Shown: in pieces, positions 1 through 10,985 of the stretch
How positions within the stretch are numbered: position 1 is the first letter of the stretch
How the letters are laid out: every line of letters begins with the position of its first letter
Assembly (NCBI RefSeq): GCF_021134715.1
Contig: NC_060017.1
Coordinates: 6,200,001-6,264,000, forward strand
From: Daphnia pulex
Lineage: Eukaryota > Arthropoda > Branchiopoda > Diplostraca > Daphniidae
DNA length: 64,000 nucleotides
Reading direction: 5' to 3'
Notes under the pieces: generated by a model
The model's database searches: none
What the model saw: only the letters and a program-made list of their open reading frames with translations
What the model was told of the DNA's origin: nothing
Made by a program: the position numbers and the translations under genes

Positions 1-2
1 TG

Positions 3-326
3 TACAGCCAATTTCTCAACAGCGAGTTTTGGCTGGAAGTTTCTAACGTAGGGCTTCACTTTCTGCCCAGATGGCCAATTATTTGCAGAGATTGTGAAAG
101 TGGAAGTGACGTCAAAGTTTTCTATAAGGTGGACAAAGAACATTTTCTTGGTAAATTTGCTGTGGTTAGGTTACTTAATGGAATTTCCTGTAACGTTCGG
201 GTTTTACCTCGCAGACGAGTCCCGCCAATATTCTTCCATTGCGCTTGCGGATCGATATTCCCAGCCAGACTGGCGAACAGCTGTGACCCCGTTTCCCGTG
301 ACTACCCAACTGATCGTGCTCATTAG
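3..326 (+). CDS. possible 3' end of an upstream gene, unrecognised
   Basis: A reading frame is open from the left edge to a TAG at 324-326, about 107 codons. The composition is protein-like (Cys-, Arg- and Phe-rich, for example VFYKVDKEHFLGKF) but I do not recognise the family. If real it is the last exon of a gene that begins outside the window. No start, signal peptide or catalytic motif can be assigned. An open run of this length can also occur by chance at this base composition, so confidence is low. Confidence 0.25.
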   Translation, partial: YSQFLNSEFWLEVSNVGLHFLPRWPIICRDCESGSDVKVFYKVDKEHFLGKFAVVRLLNGISCNVRVLPRRRVPPIFFHCACGSIFPARLANSCDPVSRDYPTDRAH

Positions 327-1141
327 TATCCTGAACGACTCGTAGTATATTATCTCTAACCATAGATTCAATCTTTCGTTTTCGTCCGGTGGTGCGATTA
401 CAAAACTAACTCTACTTGAATGACAGCCCCTTATCAATTTCCGTACCATGTTATGTTCGTCTGTAATTTAGGCGGGAAATTGGGCGGATATAAAAAAAAC
501 TTAATAACTGGGCAAATTTAACGATCACAACCGGTTGTAGCGGGACAAGCTGTCAACAGTAAAGTGATCCGACAGTCATAAGCTCACTGTGCGCTTTTCA
601 CAATGTGCTTTCAGCAGCTGACTTCCGTTGGAATGCAATGAAATAAGAGCAAGAGTTGGGAAAAAATGACGGCAGACTAGAAAGTTGACGCTGTGACCAA
701 CTGATTACCATTCTGTATATCGTGTTATTAGCAGTTTTATTTTTCCTGGAAACGGTCGCCTTATACTACCGCAAGTGGATTGTGTTATTGTTATTCGGCT
801 GTGTACATAGAAAACAAACTTATCATCACGACCACATAGAAAGTCTTTTAGCTGAAACTTTACGCTTTCGACGCCGAACTTGATGCTGGTTGGATGACTG
901 TTGAGGGCAACAACCCGTAAGAGAAAAACGAACAACTCTAGACGCGCAAAAAACTAGTTTGATCAAATTTCTCCGTGACTGCACCAATTTTTCAAGGAAG
1001 AAAGCGTTTGTCCTTTGCCGAAGCTAGTCTAGGTTTTATTTTGAGAAACAACATTTGTCGCATTCGCAGAGGAGCTTTCGGATGTTCAACAAGTCTAATA
1101 TGTTTGGGATCCTTTGTAAAAAAAAACGAAAAACAGGTGAA
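327..1141. other. noncoding spacer and 5' region of nucleotidase copy A
   Basis: No convincing gene is seen. There is an AT-rich stretch with a GATATAAAAAA-like sequence near 487 and many stops on both strands. The last part presumably carries the promoter and 5'UTR of the nucleotidase at 1142. Only the final 30 bases or so (an A-rich run before the ATG) resemble the region upstream of the second nucleotidase copy. Confidence 0.5.
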
Positions 1142-3802
1142 ATGTCGCCCACGGCGGCCCATTTGACTGGAGAAAAAACTCTAACTATTCTTCACTTTAA
1201 CGACGTGTACAATGTGGAGTCGGTGAATACGGAGCCTGTTGGCGGAGCAGCTCGTTTTTGCACGGCATTTAAATCATTCTCTCATTTGCATCCCCTGGTT
1301 TTGTTCAGCGGTGATGTATTCGCTCCGTCATTCAGTAAGTGCTAAAGTTCTTGGAAATTCAATTATTTATTTTATTCTAACAATTCTTTTTTATTCTTTT
1401 TTTTTCTTTAATTTAAAAGTGAGTACATTCACCAAAGGTAAGTTTCACTTTATTTTTTATTTTTTATATTTTTTAAAAATTAAAGTTGCTATATTTTTGT
1501 TAATTTAAAAAGGAGAGCAGATGGTACCAGTCCTCAATGCCCTAAATATTCAATGCGCGGTCTACGGAAACCACGATTTCGGTGAGCCGTAATCGATTAA
1601 CTATAAAAACAATCAGATTAGAGAGAAAAAAAAAGAAAATGTGGTAATAATCGACACTAAATAACTTTTCGTTTTTAGATTTCGGTATTGACGTGTTGAA
1701 GCAAAGAGTTGAAGCCACAACGTTTCCTTGGCTAATGTCCAACGTGATAGACAACGAGACACGGAGGCCACTGGTAAGAATAGAGAAAATTTATAATTGA
1801 TTTTGACCTTAATAAACACAAATTGTTTAATAATTCAGGCAGATGGAAAGTGCAGTCTAGTTATTGATTGGCACGGAACCCGCATCGGACTGGTATGTAA
1901 AGCAAAAATTTAAAACAAATTGTCACATAATTCCAAAATTATATTTTTATAATCTATTTGTCATCAGGTGGGGTTGGTGGAGAAAGAATGGCTGGACACA
2001 CTTTCAGCGGTTGATCCGGAACACGTAACGTACACCGATTACGTAGAATGTGGCCGTTTATGTAAAGCTCTAAAACAAACCTAGTTCCTATTCGTGATAT
2101 TGATTAAACATGCCATTGTTCCTTCACATGCAGTGGCGCGCAACCTGAAGGATATCCAAGGTTGCAGAACTGTGATTGCCTTAACTCACATGCGAACACC
2201 TAATGATCTCAGATTGGCTAAGGAAGTAGAGGAGATCGATTTAATCCTTGGAGGCCATGATCATGTTTCAGAATTTATAGAGGTAATTACTTTCGATAAA
2301 AATATCTTAATTCAATGTAATATGATTTAATTTTGTGTGTCCGGAATATAGGTGGAAAATAGGTGCATCATCAAGAGTGGGACGGATTTCCGTCAATTTT
2401 CTGAAATCACGATGCGCTTTTCTGGCGAGAAAGAAAAGCCATCAATCAGTGTTAGACTAATAGACGTTACCTCTCAATACGACGAAGATGAGGACCTTAA
2501 AAAGGTTTTAGATGGTTTTACAGGTTAGAATTTACCTACAGATTTTTCAAAAGGGCATGACTAATTTATTGCTATTGTCGTAGGCGTGATTGGAGAGAAA
2601 ATGGAGGAAGTCTTGGGTGAATTCACGGTTCCTCTAGATGGCCTTTTTGCTTCTGTTCGCACTTCTGAAACCAATTTAGGAAATTTTATCTGTGATATTA
2701 TGGTAAATCAACTAAATAAATGACTGTATATTGATAATTGAAATTAGATATTTGGTCGGTAGGTGGCTGCAACTGATTCGGATTTGGCTCTACTCAACTC
2801 TGGGACTCTGCGATCTGACAAGATACATCCGCCTGGTCCGTTCAAAATTCGTGATTTGAGTCAGATTCTTCCTATGCTTGATCCTCTAATCGTCGTCGAA
2901 ATTTCCGGCGAGGATTTACTCGCCGCATTGGAGAACGGTGTTTGCATGTACCCAAAGTTGGAGGGTCGTTTCTTACAGGTCGGCGGAATGAGTTTCGCCT
3001 TCGATCCCACAAAACCACCGCTCCAGCGTGTAGACCCGCGATTCGTTCGTATCGGCGATCAGTATTTGGAGCTCAAAACTAAATATCGTTTAGTGACAAA
3101 GGCGTACATGATTGCTGGCAAAGACGGATTCGATGTTATGAAAAGGCAAAAAATCCTGGTTAGACAAGTTTACTTTAATTAATAGTGGAAACTAATAGTA
3201 TAACATATTTGTTTGAAACACAGGTTGATGAAGAAGACAGTTTGCCACTAAACTGTGCAGTGCAAAATCATTTCCAGGCTATCCAGAAGCTTTGCGCTAA
3301 GAACAAACGTCCAACTCATCATAGGCAAAGTCTTGTTACTCTTTCTCGAAGGTAACAATATTTCCGTAATTTATAGGAATAATTAATTTTAAAAAAAAAA
3401 TTGCTGTAAGTCATCACAATATTTTTTTACAGACATAGTTTGGCTCGTACAATTGAGAGCGAATTGCATCCAGACGGAATGATCCCAACCGCTATTCCAG
3501 AAACTGGATCAATCCGTCTCCGACGATGCAGTACAATCGAAGCTCCAAACGAAGCACTACTATTTGAAGATAGCTCAGCTGTAGTTGACGTTGAGGTACC
3601 GATACACAACAGGCCAAGAGCACCGAAACTGCGGAGACAATCCAGTATGGAAGAAGTGGAGAAAGCTTCTTGCAAATTGGAACCACACATCGAAGGCAGG
3701 ATTGTTGTCCTTAATGAGGAAACACTGGTGCATCTGATGAGCGAACGTGAAGCGTGGCAGAAAAGTGTGGCGCGTACCATCAGGGAATCCAGTGAAAATT
3801 GA
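1142..3802 (+). CDS. 5'-nucleotidase/UshA-family metallophosphoesterase, tandem copy A
   Basis: Predicted 618-aa enzyme of the UshA/5'-nucleotidase family (calcineurin-like N-terminal phosphoesterase plus 5'-nucleotidase C-terminal domain), expected to hydrolyse nucleotide or related phosphomonoesters. Exons: 1142-1334, 1420-1437, 1513-1581, 1679-1773, 1839-1892, 1968-2061, 2134-2282, 2352-2523, 2584-2702, 2763-3158, 3224-3351, 3433-3802. Metal-ligand motifs are in order: LHFNDVYN, FSGDVFAPS, GNHDFDFG, ALTHMR and GGHDH. The C-terminal domain carries NSGTLRSD and GKDGFDV, the substrate-side region of this family. There is no N-terminal signal peptide, so it is probably cytosolic. Exon 2 is only 18 nt. 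The start is placed at 1142 because the aligned copy B starts at the same codon; an upstream in-frame ATG at 1055 is not shared. The tail (from about residue 500) is Arg/Glu-rich and outside the catalytic fold. The exact substrate cannot be read from sequence. Confidence 0.9.
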
Positions 3803-4173
3803 TTCTTTTGTCCTACGGCCTTGTTATAAGGATCAAAATAATGTTGGAGGCACTAGCATTAATTTACCGTTTCTTCTCTAAAAATCTGATTGTTAAACGT
3901 TATTCACTCCTGTTGTTTCTTCGATAAATTTGGCTGTTAAGTCTTTTTTCCCTCTAACGTCCATGACAAAACTTCTGAAGCTTTTACTCCATCCATATGC
4001 CCGTTTAATCTCAGCAATACAGAAATTTTTGATTATACAGAAACAACCGATTCCAAAATATTTAAACCAGAACTACTGAGTGAAAGTTATGTAATGAACA
4101 AAAGTTCAAAAGTTAAATATTGCCTAAATTTGGTCGTGCGCTTCCAAAGACAGACCGGTAGTCTTATCTACAC

Positions 4174-4291
4174 GGAATTGATTTCATTTCCGAACGTATG
4201 CAGAGAAACTCTGCTAGAATACAGGTGATAGTAACACAGGAAAACTGTAAGACCCACCAAGAAGCTTAATACGGCCATCCTGAGTTATAAA
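4174..4291 (-). pseudogene. SYS1 exon 3 fragment left by tandem duplication
   Basis: These 118 bp align without gaps to 7781-7898, the middle of the last exon of the intact SYS1 gene, with about seven mismatches. The fragment lacks the other exons, the rest of exon 3 and the stop codon, so it cannot encode SYS1. It marks the end of the duplicated unit: copying of nucleotidase plus the adjoining SYS1 tail left this piece between the two nucleotidase genes. Confidence 0.88.
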
Positions 4292-4295
4292 TCAG

Positions 4296-4353
4296 TCATC
4301 TATCATAAGTCCCTAAGTTTCAATTTTTACCATAACTTATGGACTTATGATGA
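4296..4353. repeat. imperfect inverted repeat at the duplication junction
   Basis: The arm ATCATAAGTCC at 4302-4312 is matched in reverse complement by GGACTTATGAT at 4341-4351. Allowing one small gap and a mismatch the arms extend to about 19 bp, around a T-rich loop. It starts five bases after the SYS1-like fragment ends and is absent from the equivalent place beyond copy B. Confidence 0.6.
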
Positions 4354-4666
4354 CCGAAAGTTTGTGATATTCTTGTTTTTTTTTTTTTTTACTTTTGTAG
4401 GTTGTGTTTTTGAGGCAACCCTGGGCACTTCTTTGCCATTTCATAAGTGGCAGCACTGGTTCAAACCTGTTTCTTTGCAACAATCCGGTTAATCACGATG
4501 CGAACTAACCTATACTACATGCCCTTGGTTGATCTTCAACTTTTTAACACCTTTTTCTCGACTGATTCGTTTCCATTTAAACGAAATTCCATTAAACAAC
4601 GACAAACTGTTCAATAGCGGCGTAAAAGACTGTAAAAAACAAACAAACAAACAAAAAACAAGTAAA

Positions 4667-7230
4667 ATGTTACCCAGGGCGGCTCATTTGACTGGAGAAA
4701 AAACTCTAACCATTCTTCACTTTAACGACGTGTACAATGTTGAGTCAGTGAACACGGAGCCTGTTGGCGGAGCAGCTCGTTTCTGCACGGCATTTAAATC
4801 ATTCTCTCATTTGCATCCACTTGTTTTGTTCAGCGGTGATGTATTCGCTCCGTCATTCAGTAAGTGCTAAAGTTCTTGGAAATTCAATTATTTTTTTTAT
4901 TCTAACAATTCTTTTTTTATTCTTTTTTTTTTCTTTAATTTTAAAGTGAGTACATTCACCAAAGGTAAGTTTCACTTTATTTTTTATTTGTTGTATTTTT
5001 TAGAAATTAAAGTTTGTTATTTTTTTGTTAATTTAAAAAGGAGAGCAGATGGTTCCAGTCCTCAATGCCCTAAATATTCAATGCGCGGTCTACGGAAACC
5101 ACGATTTCGGTGAGGCGTAATCGATTAACTATAAAAACAATCTGATTAGAGAGAAAAAAAAAATGTGGTAATAATCGACACTAAATAACTTTTCGTTTTT
5201 AGATTTCGGTATTGACGTGTTGAAGCAAAGAGCTGGAGCCACAACGTTTCCTTGGCTAATGTCCAACGTGATAGACAACGAGACACGGAGGCCACTGGTA
5301 AGAATAGAGAACATTTATAATTGATTTTGACCTTAATAAACACAAATTGTTTAATAATTCAGGCAGATGGAAAATGCAGTCTAGTTATTGATTGGCACGG
5401 AACCCGCATTGGACTGGTATGTAAAGCAAAAATTTTAAACAAATTGTCACATAATTCGCAAAATAAATATATTTTTATAATCTATTTGTCATCAGGTGGG
5501 GTTGGTGGAGAAAGAATGGCTGGACACACTTTCAGCGGTTGATCCGGAACACGTAACCTACACCGATTACGTAGAATGTGGCCGTTTATGTAAAGCTCTA
5601 AAACAAATCTAGTGCCTATTCGTGATATTGATTAAACATGCCATTGTTCCCGTCGTTTGCAGTGGCGCGCAACCTGAAGGATATCCAAGGTTGCAGAACT
5701 GTGATTGCCTTAACTCACATGCGAACACCTAATGATCTCCGATTGGCTAAGGAAGTAGAGGAGATCGATTTAATCCTTGGAGGCCATGATCATGTTTCAG
5801 AATTTATAGAGGTAATTACTTTCGATAAAAACATCTTAATTCAATGTAATATGATTTAATTTTGTGTGTCCGGAAAATAGGTAGAAAATAGGTGCATCAT
5901 CAAGAGTGGAACAGATTTCCGTCAATTTTCTGAAATCACGATGCGCTTTTCTGGCGAGAAAGAAAAACCCTCAATCAGTGTTAGGCTAATGGACGTTACC
6001 TCTCAATACGACGAAGATGTGGACCTTAAAAAGGTTTTAGATGGTTTTACAGGTTCGAATTTACCTAAAGATTATTCAAAATGGCATGACTAATTTATTG
6101 CTATTGTCGTAGGCGTGATTGGAGTGAAAATGGAGGAAGTTTTGGGCGAATTTGCGGTTCCTCTAGATGGTCTTAATGCTTCTGTTCGCACTTCTGAAAC
6201 TAATTTAGGAAATTTTATCTGTGATATTATGGTAAATCAACTAAGTAAATGACTGTATATATATTGATAAATGAAATTAGACCATTGGTCGGTAGGTGGC
6301 CGCAACTGATTCGGATCTGGCTTTACTCAACTCTGGGACCTTCCGCTCTGACAAGATACATCCGCCTGGACCGTTCAAAATTCATGATTTGAGCCGGATT
6401 CTTCCTATGCTTGATCCTCTAATCGTCGTCGAAATTTCCGGCGAGGATTTACTCTTCGCTTTGGAGAACGGTGTTTGTATGTACCCAAAGTTGGAGGGTC
6501 GTTTCTTACAGGTTGGCGGAATGAGTTTCGCCTTCGATCCCACAAAACCACCGCTCCAGCGTGTAGACCCGCGATTCGTTCGCATCGGCGATCAGTATTT
6601 GGAGCTCAAAACTAAATATCGTTTGGTCACAAAGGCGTACATGATGGCTGGCAAAAACGGATTCGATGTTATGAAAAGGCAAAAAATCCTGGTTAGACAA
6701 GTTTACTTTAATTAATAGTGAAAACTAATAGTATAACATATTTGTTTGAACCACAGGTTGACGAAGAAGACAGTTTGCCACTAAACTGTGTGGTGCAAAA
6801 TTATTTCCAGGCTATTAAAAAGCTTCTAAAAAAGTAAACTATATTTCCTTAATTCACAGGAATAATTAGTTTTTTTGTAAATAGATGTAAATCATCCACC
6901 ATATTTTTTTCCAGACATAGTTTGGCTCGTACAATCGAAAGCGAATTGCATCCAGACGGAATGATCCCAACCGCTATTCCAGAAACTGGATCAATCCGTC
7001 TCCGTCGATGCAGTACAATCGAAGTACCCAACGAAGCACAAAAAAGAGCACCGAAATTGCGGAGACAGTCCAATATTATAGAAGTGGAGAAAGCTTCTTG
7101 CAAATTGGAACCACGCATCGAGGGAAGGATTGTTGTTCTAAATGAGGAAACACTGGTGCATCTGTTGAGCGAACGTGAAGCGTGGGAGAAAAGTGTGGAG
7201 CGTACCATCAGGGAATCCAGTGAAAATTGA
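4667..7230 (+). CDS. 5'-nucleotidase/UshA-family metallophosphoesterase, tandem copy B
   Basis: Predicted 583-aa paralogue of the gene at 1142, nearly identical through the catalytic exons. Exons: 4667-4859, 4947-4964 (18 nt), 5041-5109, 5203-5297, 5363-5416, 5496-5589, 5663-5811, 5881-6052, 6113-6231, 6296-6691, 6757-6833, 6915-7230. All metal-site motifs (LHFNDVYN, GNHDFDFG, ALTHMR, GGHDH) are kept. It differs from copy A in the C-terminal tail: exon 11 is 51 nt shorter and now ends at a donor (AA|GTAAAC) whose first bases spell an in-frame TAA, so an unspliced transcript would stop there; exon 12 lacks an 18-codon acidic stretch. Both changes keep frame. Introns are as similar as exons, which points to a recent duplication or gene conversion. 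The upstream region is unlike that of copy A, so expression may differ. Confidence 0.88.
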
Positions 7231-7749
7231 TTCTTTTCTCTAACGTCCATGACAAACTTCTGCAAAACTTTTACTCCATCCATATGCCGTATAATCTCAG
7301 CAAAGCAATACATAAATTTTGACTGTACAGAAATAACACATTCTAAATTATTTTACCCAGAACTACTGAGTGAATGTTATGTAATGAATAAAAGTTCAAA
7401 ATTTAAATGTTGCATAAAGTTTGCCGTGCACTTCTGAAAAGTAAAAACAGACCGGTAGTCTTCGTCGGGTTTCCCCCGCTTTCGATTAATGCAAAGTTTT
7501 CCTTATGATTTCTAAAAAACAAGTTTAAATAATTTCCCCCAGCATCGTTGTCCTTCACTCCATGGCCGATGCCCTAATTTTCAAGTCCTTTCTCTTTCAC
7601 CAACGCGAAAGCTTACGGATATAAACATAAGTAGAATATGAAATGACAGATGAAAATGCACAATTGTTGAGGTGTAAAATGATCACACATTTATTTACAG
7701 ATTTACATTTTATGTCAGACCAAAATTGCTCTTCCCTTTTTCATTAGAG
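7231..7749. other. convergent 3' spacer, copy B to SYS1
   Basis: Holds the 3'UTRs of copy B (+) and SYS1 (-). Positions 7240-7462 match the spacer after copy A; about 318 bp at 7463-7780 have no counterpart there. AATAAAAG at 7386 could serve as a polyadenylation signal for copy B. No ORF of interest. Confidence 0.5.
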
Positions 7750-8358
7750 TTAGAGATCTACCCTTGCAGACATCCCCAGTGGAATTGATTTCATTTCCGA
7801 ACGCATGCAGAGAAACTCTGCTAGAACACAGGTGATAGTAACACAGGAAAACTGTAAGACCCACCACGAAGCAGAATATGGCCATCCTGAGTTATAAATG
7901 AGGGATGCAACTAAATGCAAAAAGAATGCTGTGGCACTGAAATCCAAACATAGTTTCGTTCTTTGGACGATAGCCCAAAGAGATGTAGCACTAGGATACA
8001 AACCAAAATATTATGAGTTAGCTAAATTAGCCTTAAGTTTTTAAGTAAAAAAAAATACCAAGTTACCTTATTAGAGAGTTCAACAGGAAACAAGCAACAA
8101 CTAAACGTCCACTGACATCTTTGACATTTACTTCCTAAAGGCGGAAAAACTTGTAAATTACTCCAACATCACTGAAGAGCCAAAGGTAAGTACCTGATAT
8201 TTAAATATGTAATCAATTGAAACAGGATGTCCAGCAAGAAAATTCAAGAGTACTATAATCCATAATCCGAGTGAGACATACATGATGCATTGCACTGCGA
8301 CGATTTGTGATAGAATCAAAGGAGGATCCCATACTGCTATTCTAAAGGAGCCACTCAT
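7750..8358 (-). CDS. SYS1: SYS1 Golgi trafficking protein
   Basis: SYS1 is a four-helix Golgi membrane protein that recruits the Arl3/ARFRP1 GTPase and thereby Arl1 and GRIP golgins. Exons on the minus strand: 8194-8358, 8067-8134, 7750-7990, giving 157 aa. The N-terminus reads WDPPLILSQI, matching the family's WDPLLILSQI signature; then come SLGLW, the exon-2 segment GRLVVACFLLNSL, the exon-3 motif CLDFSATAFFLHL, and the C-terminal EFLCMRSEMKSIPL, equivalent to EYLCMRTELKEIPL in vertebrates. Length equals the family norm. It converges on nucleotidase copy B. A piece of its exon 3 is repeated at 4174-4291. The broken frame at 8405-8726 lies just upstream on the same strand, only 46 bp from the SYS1 start. 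Confidence 0.93.
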
Positions 8359-8404
8359 TTCAAGTCTTCAAGAAGTTTCAGAATCTGTCAAGAAGGTCAC
8401 AGTT

Positions 8405-8726
8405 TTAGAAACCAAATAGTAGCCAGAATGATGATGTAATAATGAGACCGGATATTACGATGACAAGTCGAATGATAATATACAGCCAAAAGGTAGTGTA
8501 CTAAACAGTACCCATCTGTCATATTTCAAACTCATTGATTGGCCATCCAGTGATCCAGTTATTCCAGCTGCCTGTATCAACAGAAAAATAAAACTCGCCG
8601 TGGATAAAGAGAAAACAATTCTTTTTCTTATTACTACTGCCCTTAAATTCGTGCGGAACCCGATAACCGTTCGCTTCAATTAAAAGCTTTCCGGTTCCGT
8701 TCGCCCAGAGATAGTCTCTCTCGTCA
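8405..8726 (-). pseudogene. broken small membrane-protein frame, unrecognised
   Basis: Reading leftward from an ATG at 8726, the frame gives MTRETISGRTEPESF, an in-frame TAA, then about 60 codons with a hydrophobic helix (FSLSTASFIFLLIQ) followed by KYDRWVLFSTLPF. At that point a second frame takes over without overlap of sense, giving FWLYIIIRLVIVISGLI and a stop at 8405. The two hydrophobic halves look like one small two- to three-helix membrane protein. No intron of normal size joins them (the gap would be under 35 nt). The arrangement K-D-x-W...FW-hydrophobic is loosely like TMEM60/TMEM185 proteins, but I would not name it. It could be a decayed gene, a gene with sequencing errors, or chance. 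Confidence 0.35.
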
Positions 8727-10799
8727 TTTTAAAACTTTTATTAAAATGCGATTTTTATGTAAAAATACAAAATAATTAAAATATTCCAGTTAAACCAGAG
8801 AATTTGTGAAAGCTCTTAATAATATCGATCGCCTAAATTTTAATCACATTGGCAGATCTCACTACCGTCTTTGACATAGCGCTAGAAGTGGTTTGTCCAC
8901 ACGAAGAAATTCTTTATTAAACAGAGGTGAAATGATTTGAATAATCGGAGGAAGATTTCAGTGTATGTGTGTTACATGTCTTGTCCTAAATGCGAAGTGG
9001 CACTCAAGAATATAAAAAATAACCTTGGGCGACTTCTCAAGCAGTTAGAAATGTGCACAGTCATCGGTGCATTTACTTACCTTCAGGCTTCAACATTGAA
9101 AGTATTCGTGGGCGTCAGCATGTCGAAGTTATTGAAATCGTACATTGTGCTTAAAAAAGGATTTAGGTTTCACCGCTAAACATTAACTCAGAAAAACCGA
9201 TAACCTGGCCTTGTCTGCCTGCCGATTCGTTATAAAGAATCTATTTAAAGTAATTCTATAAATAGGGGCATTAAACAACAGTTAGTGAGAGTGCATTGTG
9301 TGATTTTATAAAATGATCTCATAATTTTTCTACAAGACGGATCTGACCTTATTTTGAACTTGCCAATATCCAAAACGTGTTCGTTAATGCCCACATGCAG
9401 ATAACTGAAATGCCATGAGACGTTGATCTCCAAATAAGACATGATATCGCTTGTAAGAGGAAAGACCAATTTAGCCAACAAAATGCTGCTATTTTCCTAT
9501 GAAGTCTTTACTTGGCTCTGCGTACTTAATGACGACTGCCCCCCCCATAAAACAAAACAACATCCAAGGTCACTCTGCCAAGAGCAAAAGAAACGGATGA
9601 TGGCGTTGGTTTTATTTGACTAGAAGCAAATGCGGCTTGCCCCCAAAGAAACGCATAAATATAAGAAGTATCAAGTTACGTGTGTTTGATTCCTTATGAA
9701 ATCACAGATTCTGAAAGATTTCAACAAGTTGACCCCCGACTTGATCATGCATCTGTTTCATCCAGCAGAGATCGCATGTGCTACATATGATTCCATGTGG
9801 AAACTAGAGATTAGACGAATATTGTTACTACGCTCCGGCATGAATGTAGAACGCTTCTTCACGAAAAGTTTCCTCCAGGCCAATTTACTTTGTTGTGGCA
9901 AAGAATTTTACAGTTGCTAGGAGGTTCTTGTGAGTCTAATCAAACCTTGAAGACATTTTTTTGCACACTAGGGATATAAGATATCATCTTCATTAATGAT
10001 TGAATACTTTGAATTCCACAATCCTCTCCTCCCATTTCTAAGAAATCGAACATTTAATCAAGAGCAGTTCAAGGATCTCCTTTATTGAAAACGAGTTTCT
10101 GAATCCAGTTTTATCATTAATTGTTAGCATGGAAACTGAACCATTTACGCATTTCAACGGTATGAATATAAAATAGAAAGGGGGAAACTATGGAAGACAA
10201 GTAATACAAACCACGTGCTGGACAATGATCCCATGAAAAAGAAAACAAGTAATAACAAAAACGTGGAACAATAAACGGTGGGATAAGAAGGATAGTCAAC
10301 GGAGCAAGTGATTGTACCCCAGTATCGTTCAGCATCAACTTTTCTGAATATACAAATGTTATCGCGATCCTTTGTTCAAACCATTTAAAATAAAAACTTT
10401 TATTTTCAAATCATTTTCTAAACATTTTCAGAAATTTCTATCATCATAATCAAAGTCTGCGAAAAGTTGAAACAAAAAATTAGCTGATTTGGTGGTTTTG
10501 GCGTCCAGCCGCTAGGGGGCTGTAAGAAACTGTAGTCGCACGGCCATTGCTTTAGCTTATGAATACTGGCAGAGGTGTGGGGCTTTACCTACAAAATTTA
10601 CCAGCACAAGTAGGAAAGCCCCCTAAGAAGGAGGAGAAGTGGGACGTGACTTTACCTGGGTAGGCGGGAGAATAGGTATGCTGTGTACCTGATCATCTAT
10701 TGAATTACCCATTTTATATAGGTTGTTGTTTCTCTTTCTGAACCAAATAGAAAGTTTGCAAGTCTGAGGTATCATTCGGCCCCCATACGCTGAACAAGA
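8727..10799. other. gene-poor stretch
   Basis: Two kilobases without a gene I can support. Several 60-90-codon open frames exist on both strands but none shows a recognisable domain, and donor-like GTAAGTAA sites (minus, near 9082) have stops in all frames before them. The best candidate for a relic is the hydrophobic minus-strand frame near 10117-10404, listed separately. Confidence 0.4.
10117..10404 (-). pseudogene. hydrophobic frame, possible receptor tail relic
   Basis: A minus-strand frame open for about 95 codons ends at 10117. It contains a hydrophobic helix (PLTILLIPPFIVPRFCYYLF), then WDHCPARGLYYLSSIVSPFLF and EMRKWF. This spacing resembles helix 6, loop 3 and helix 7 of a class A GPCR in which NPxxY is altered to SPFLF. 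No upstream helices were found on the strand, so at best it is a terminal exon or a relic. Confidence is low. Confidence 0.18.
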
Positions 10800-10985
10800 C
10801 GGTTCTCACGTTTTACCTTCACGAAATATCCACTTGATCAGCTGTTTGAACTTCGTCTGTTGACTTGATTGAGTTCTAGCTTCGAGGAAAGCCGTCGAGA
10901 AAGCTGCACAATTTCTCCAGCAGCAACGAGAAAATACCTGAGGGGCTGTTGCTGTTTTGCTGAATCATTCCTTGTTTTCTTAAAG
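10800..10985 (+). promoter_or_regulatory. likely 5'UTR exon of the SLC10-like gene
   Basis: The stretch ends with a strong donor (AAAG|GTAAGTTC at 10982-10989) and has no ATG-led frame of note. The nearest suitable acceptor for a downstream plus-strand gene is TTGTCACAG|GTGC at 13745-13757, ten bases before the SLC10-like start codon. The exon start is a guess; no TATA box is evident. Confidence 0.4.

Larger units (their letters stand above)
3803..4666. other. spacer between nucleotidase copies, with duplication junction
   Basis: The first part (3803-4170) aligns in patches to 7231-7462 downstream of copy B, with an extra stretch of roughly 120 bp at 3815-3945. Positions 4174-4291 match SYS1 exon 3. 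From 4292 the similarity stops and new sequence begins: an inverted repeat (4296-4353), a T-run near 4375-4392, then the upstream region of copy B, which differs from the upstream region of copy A. Confidence 0.75.
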
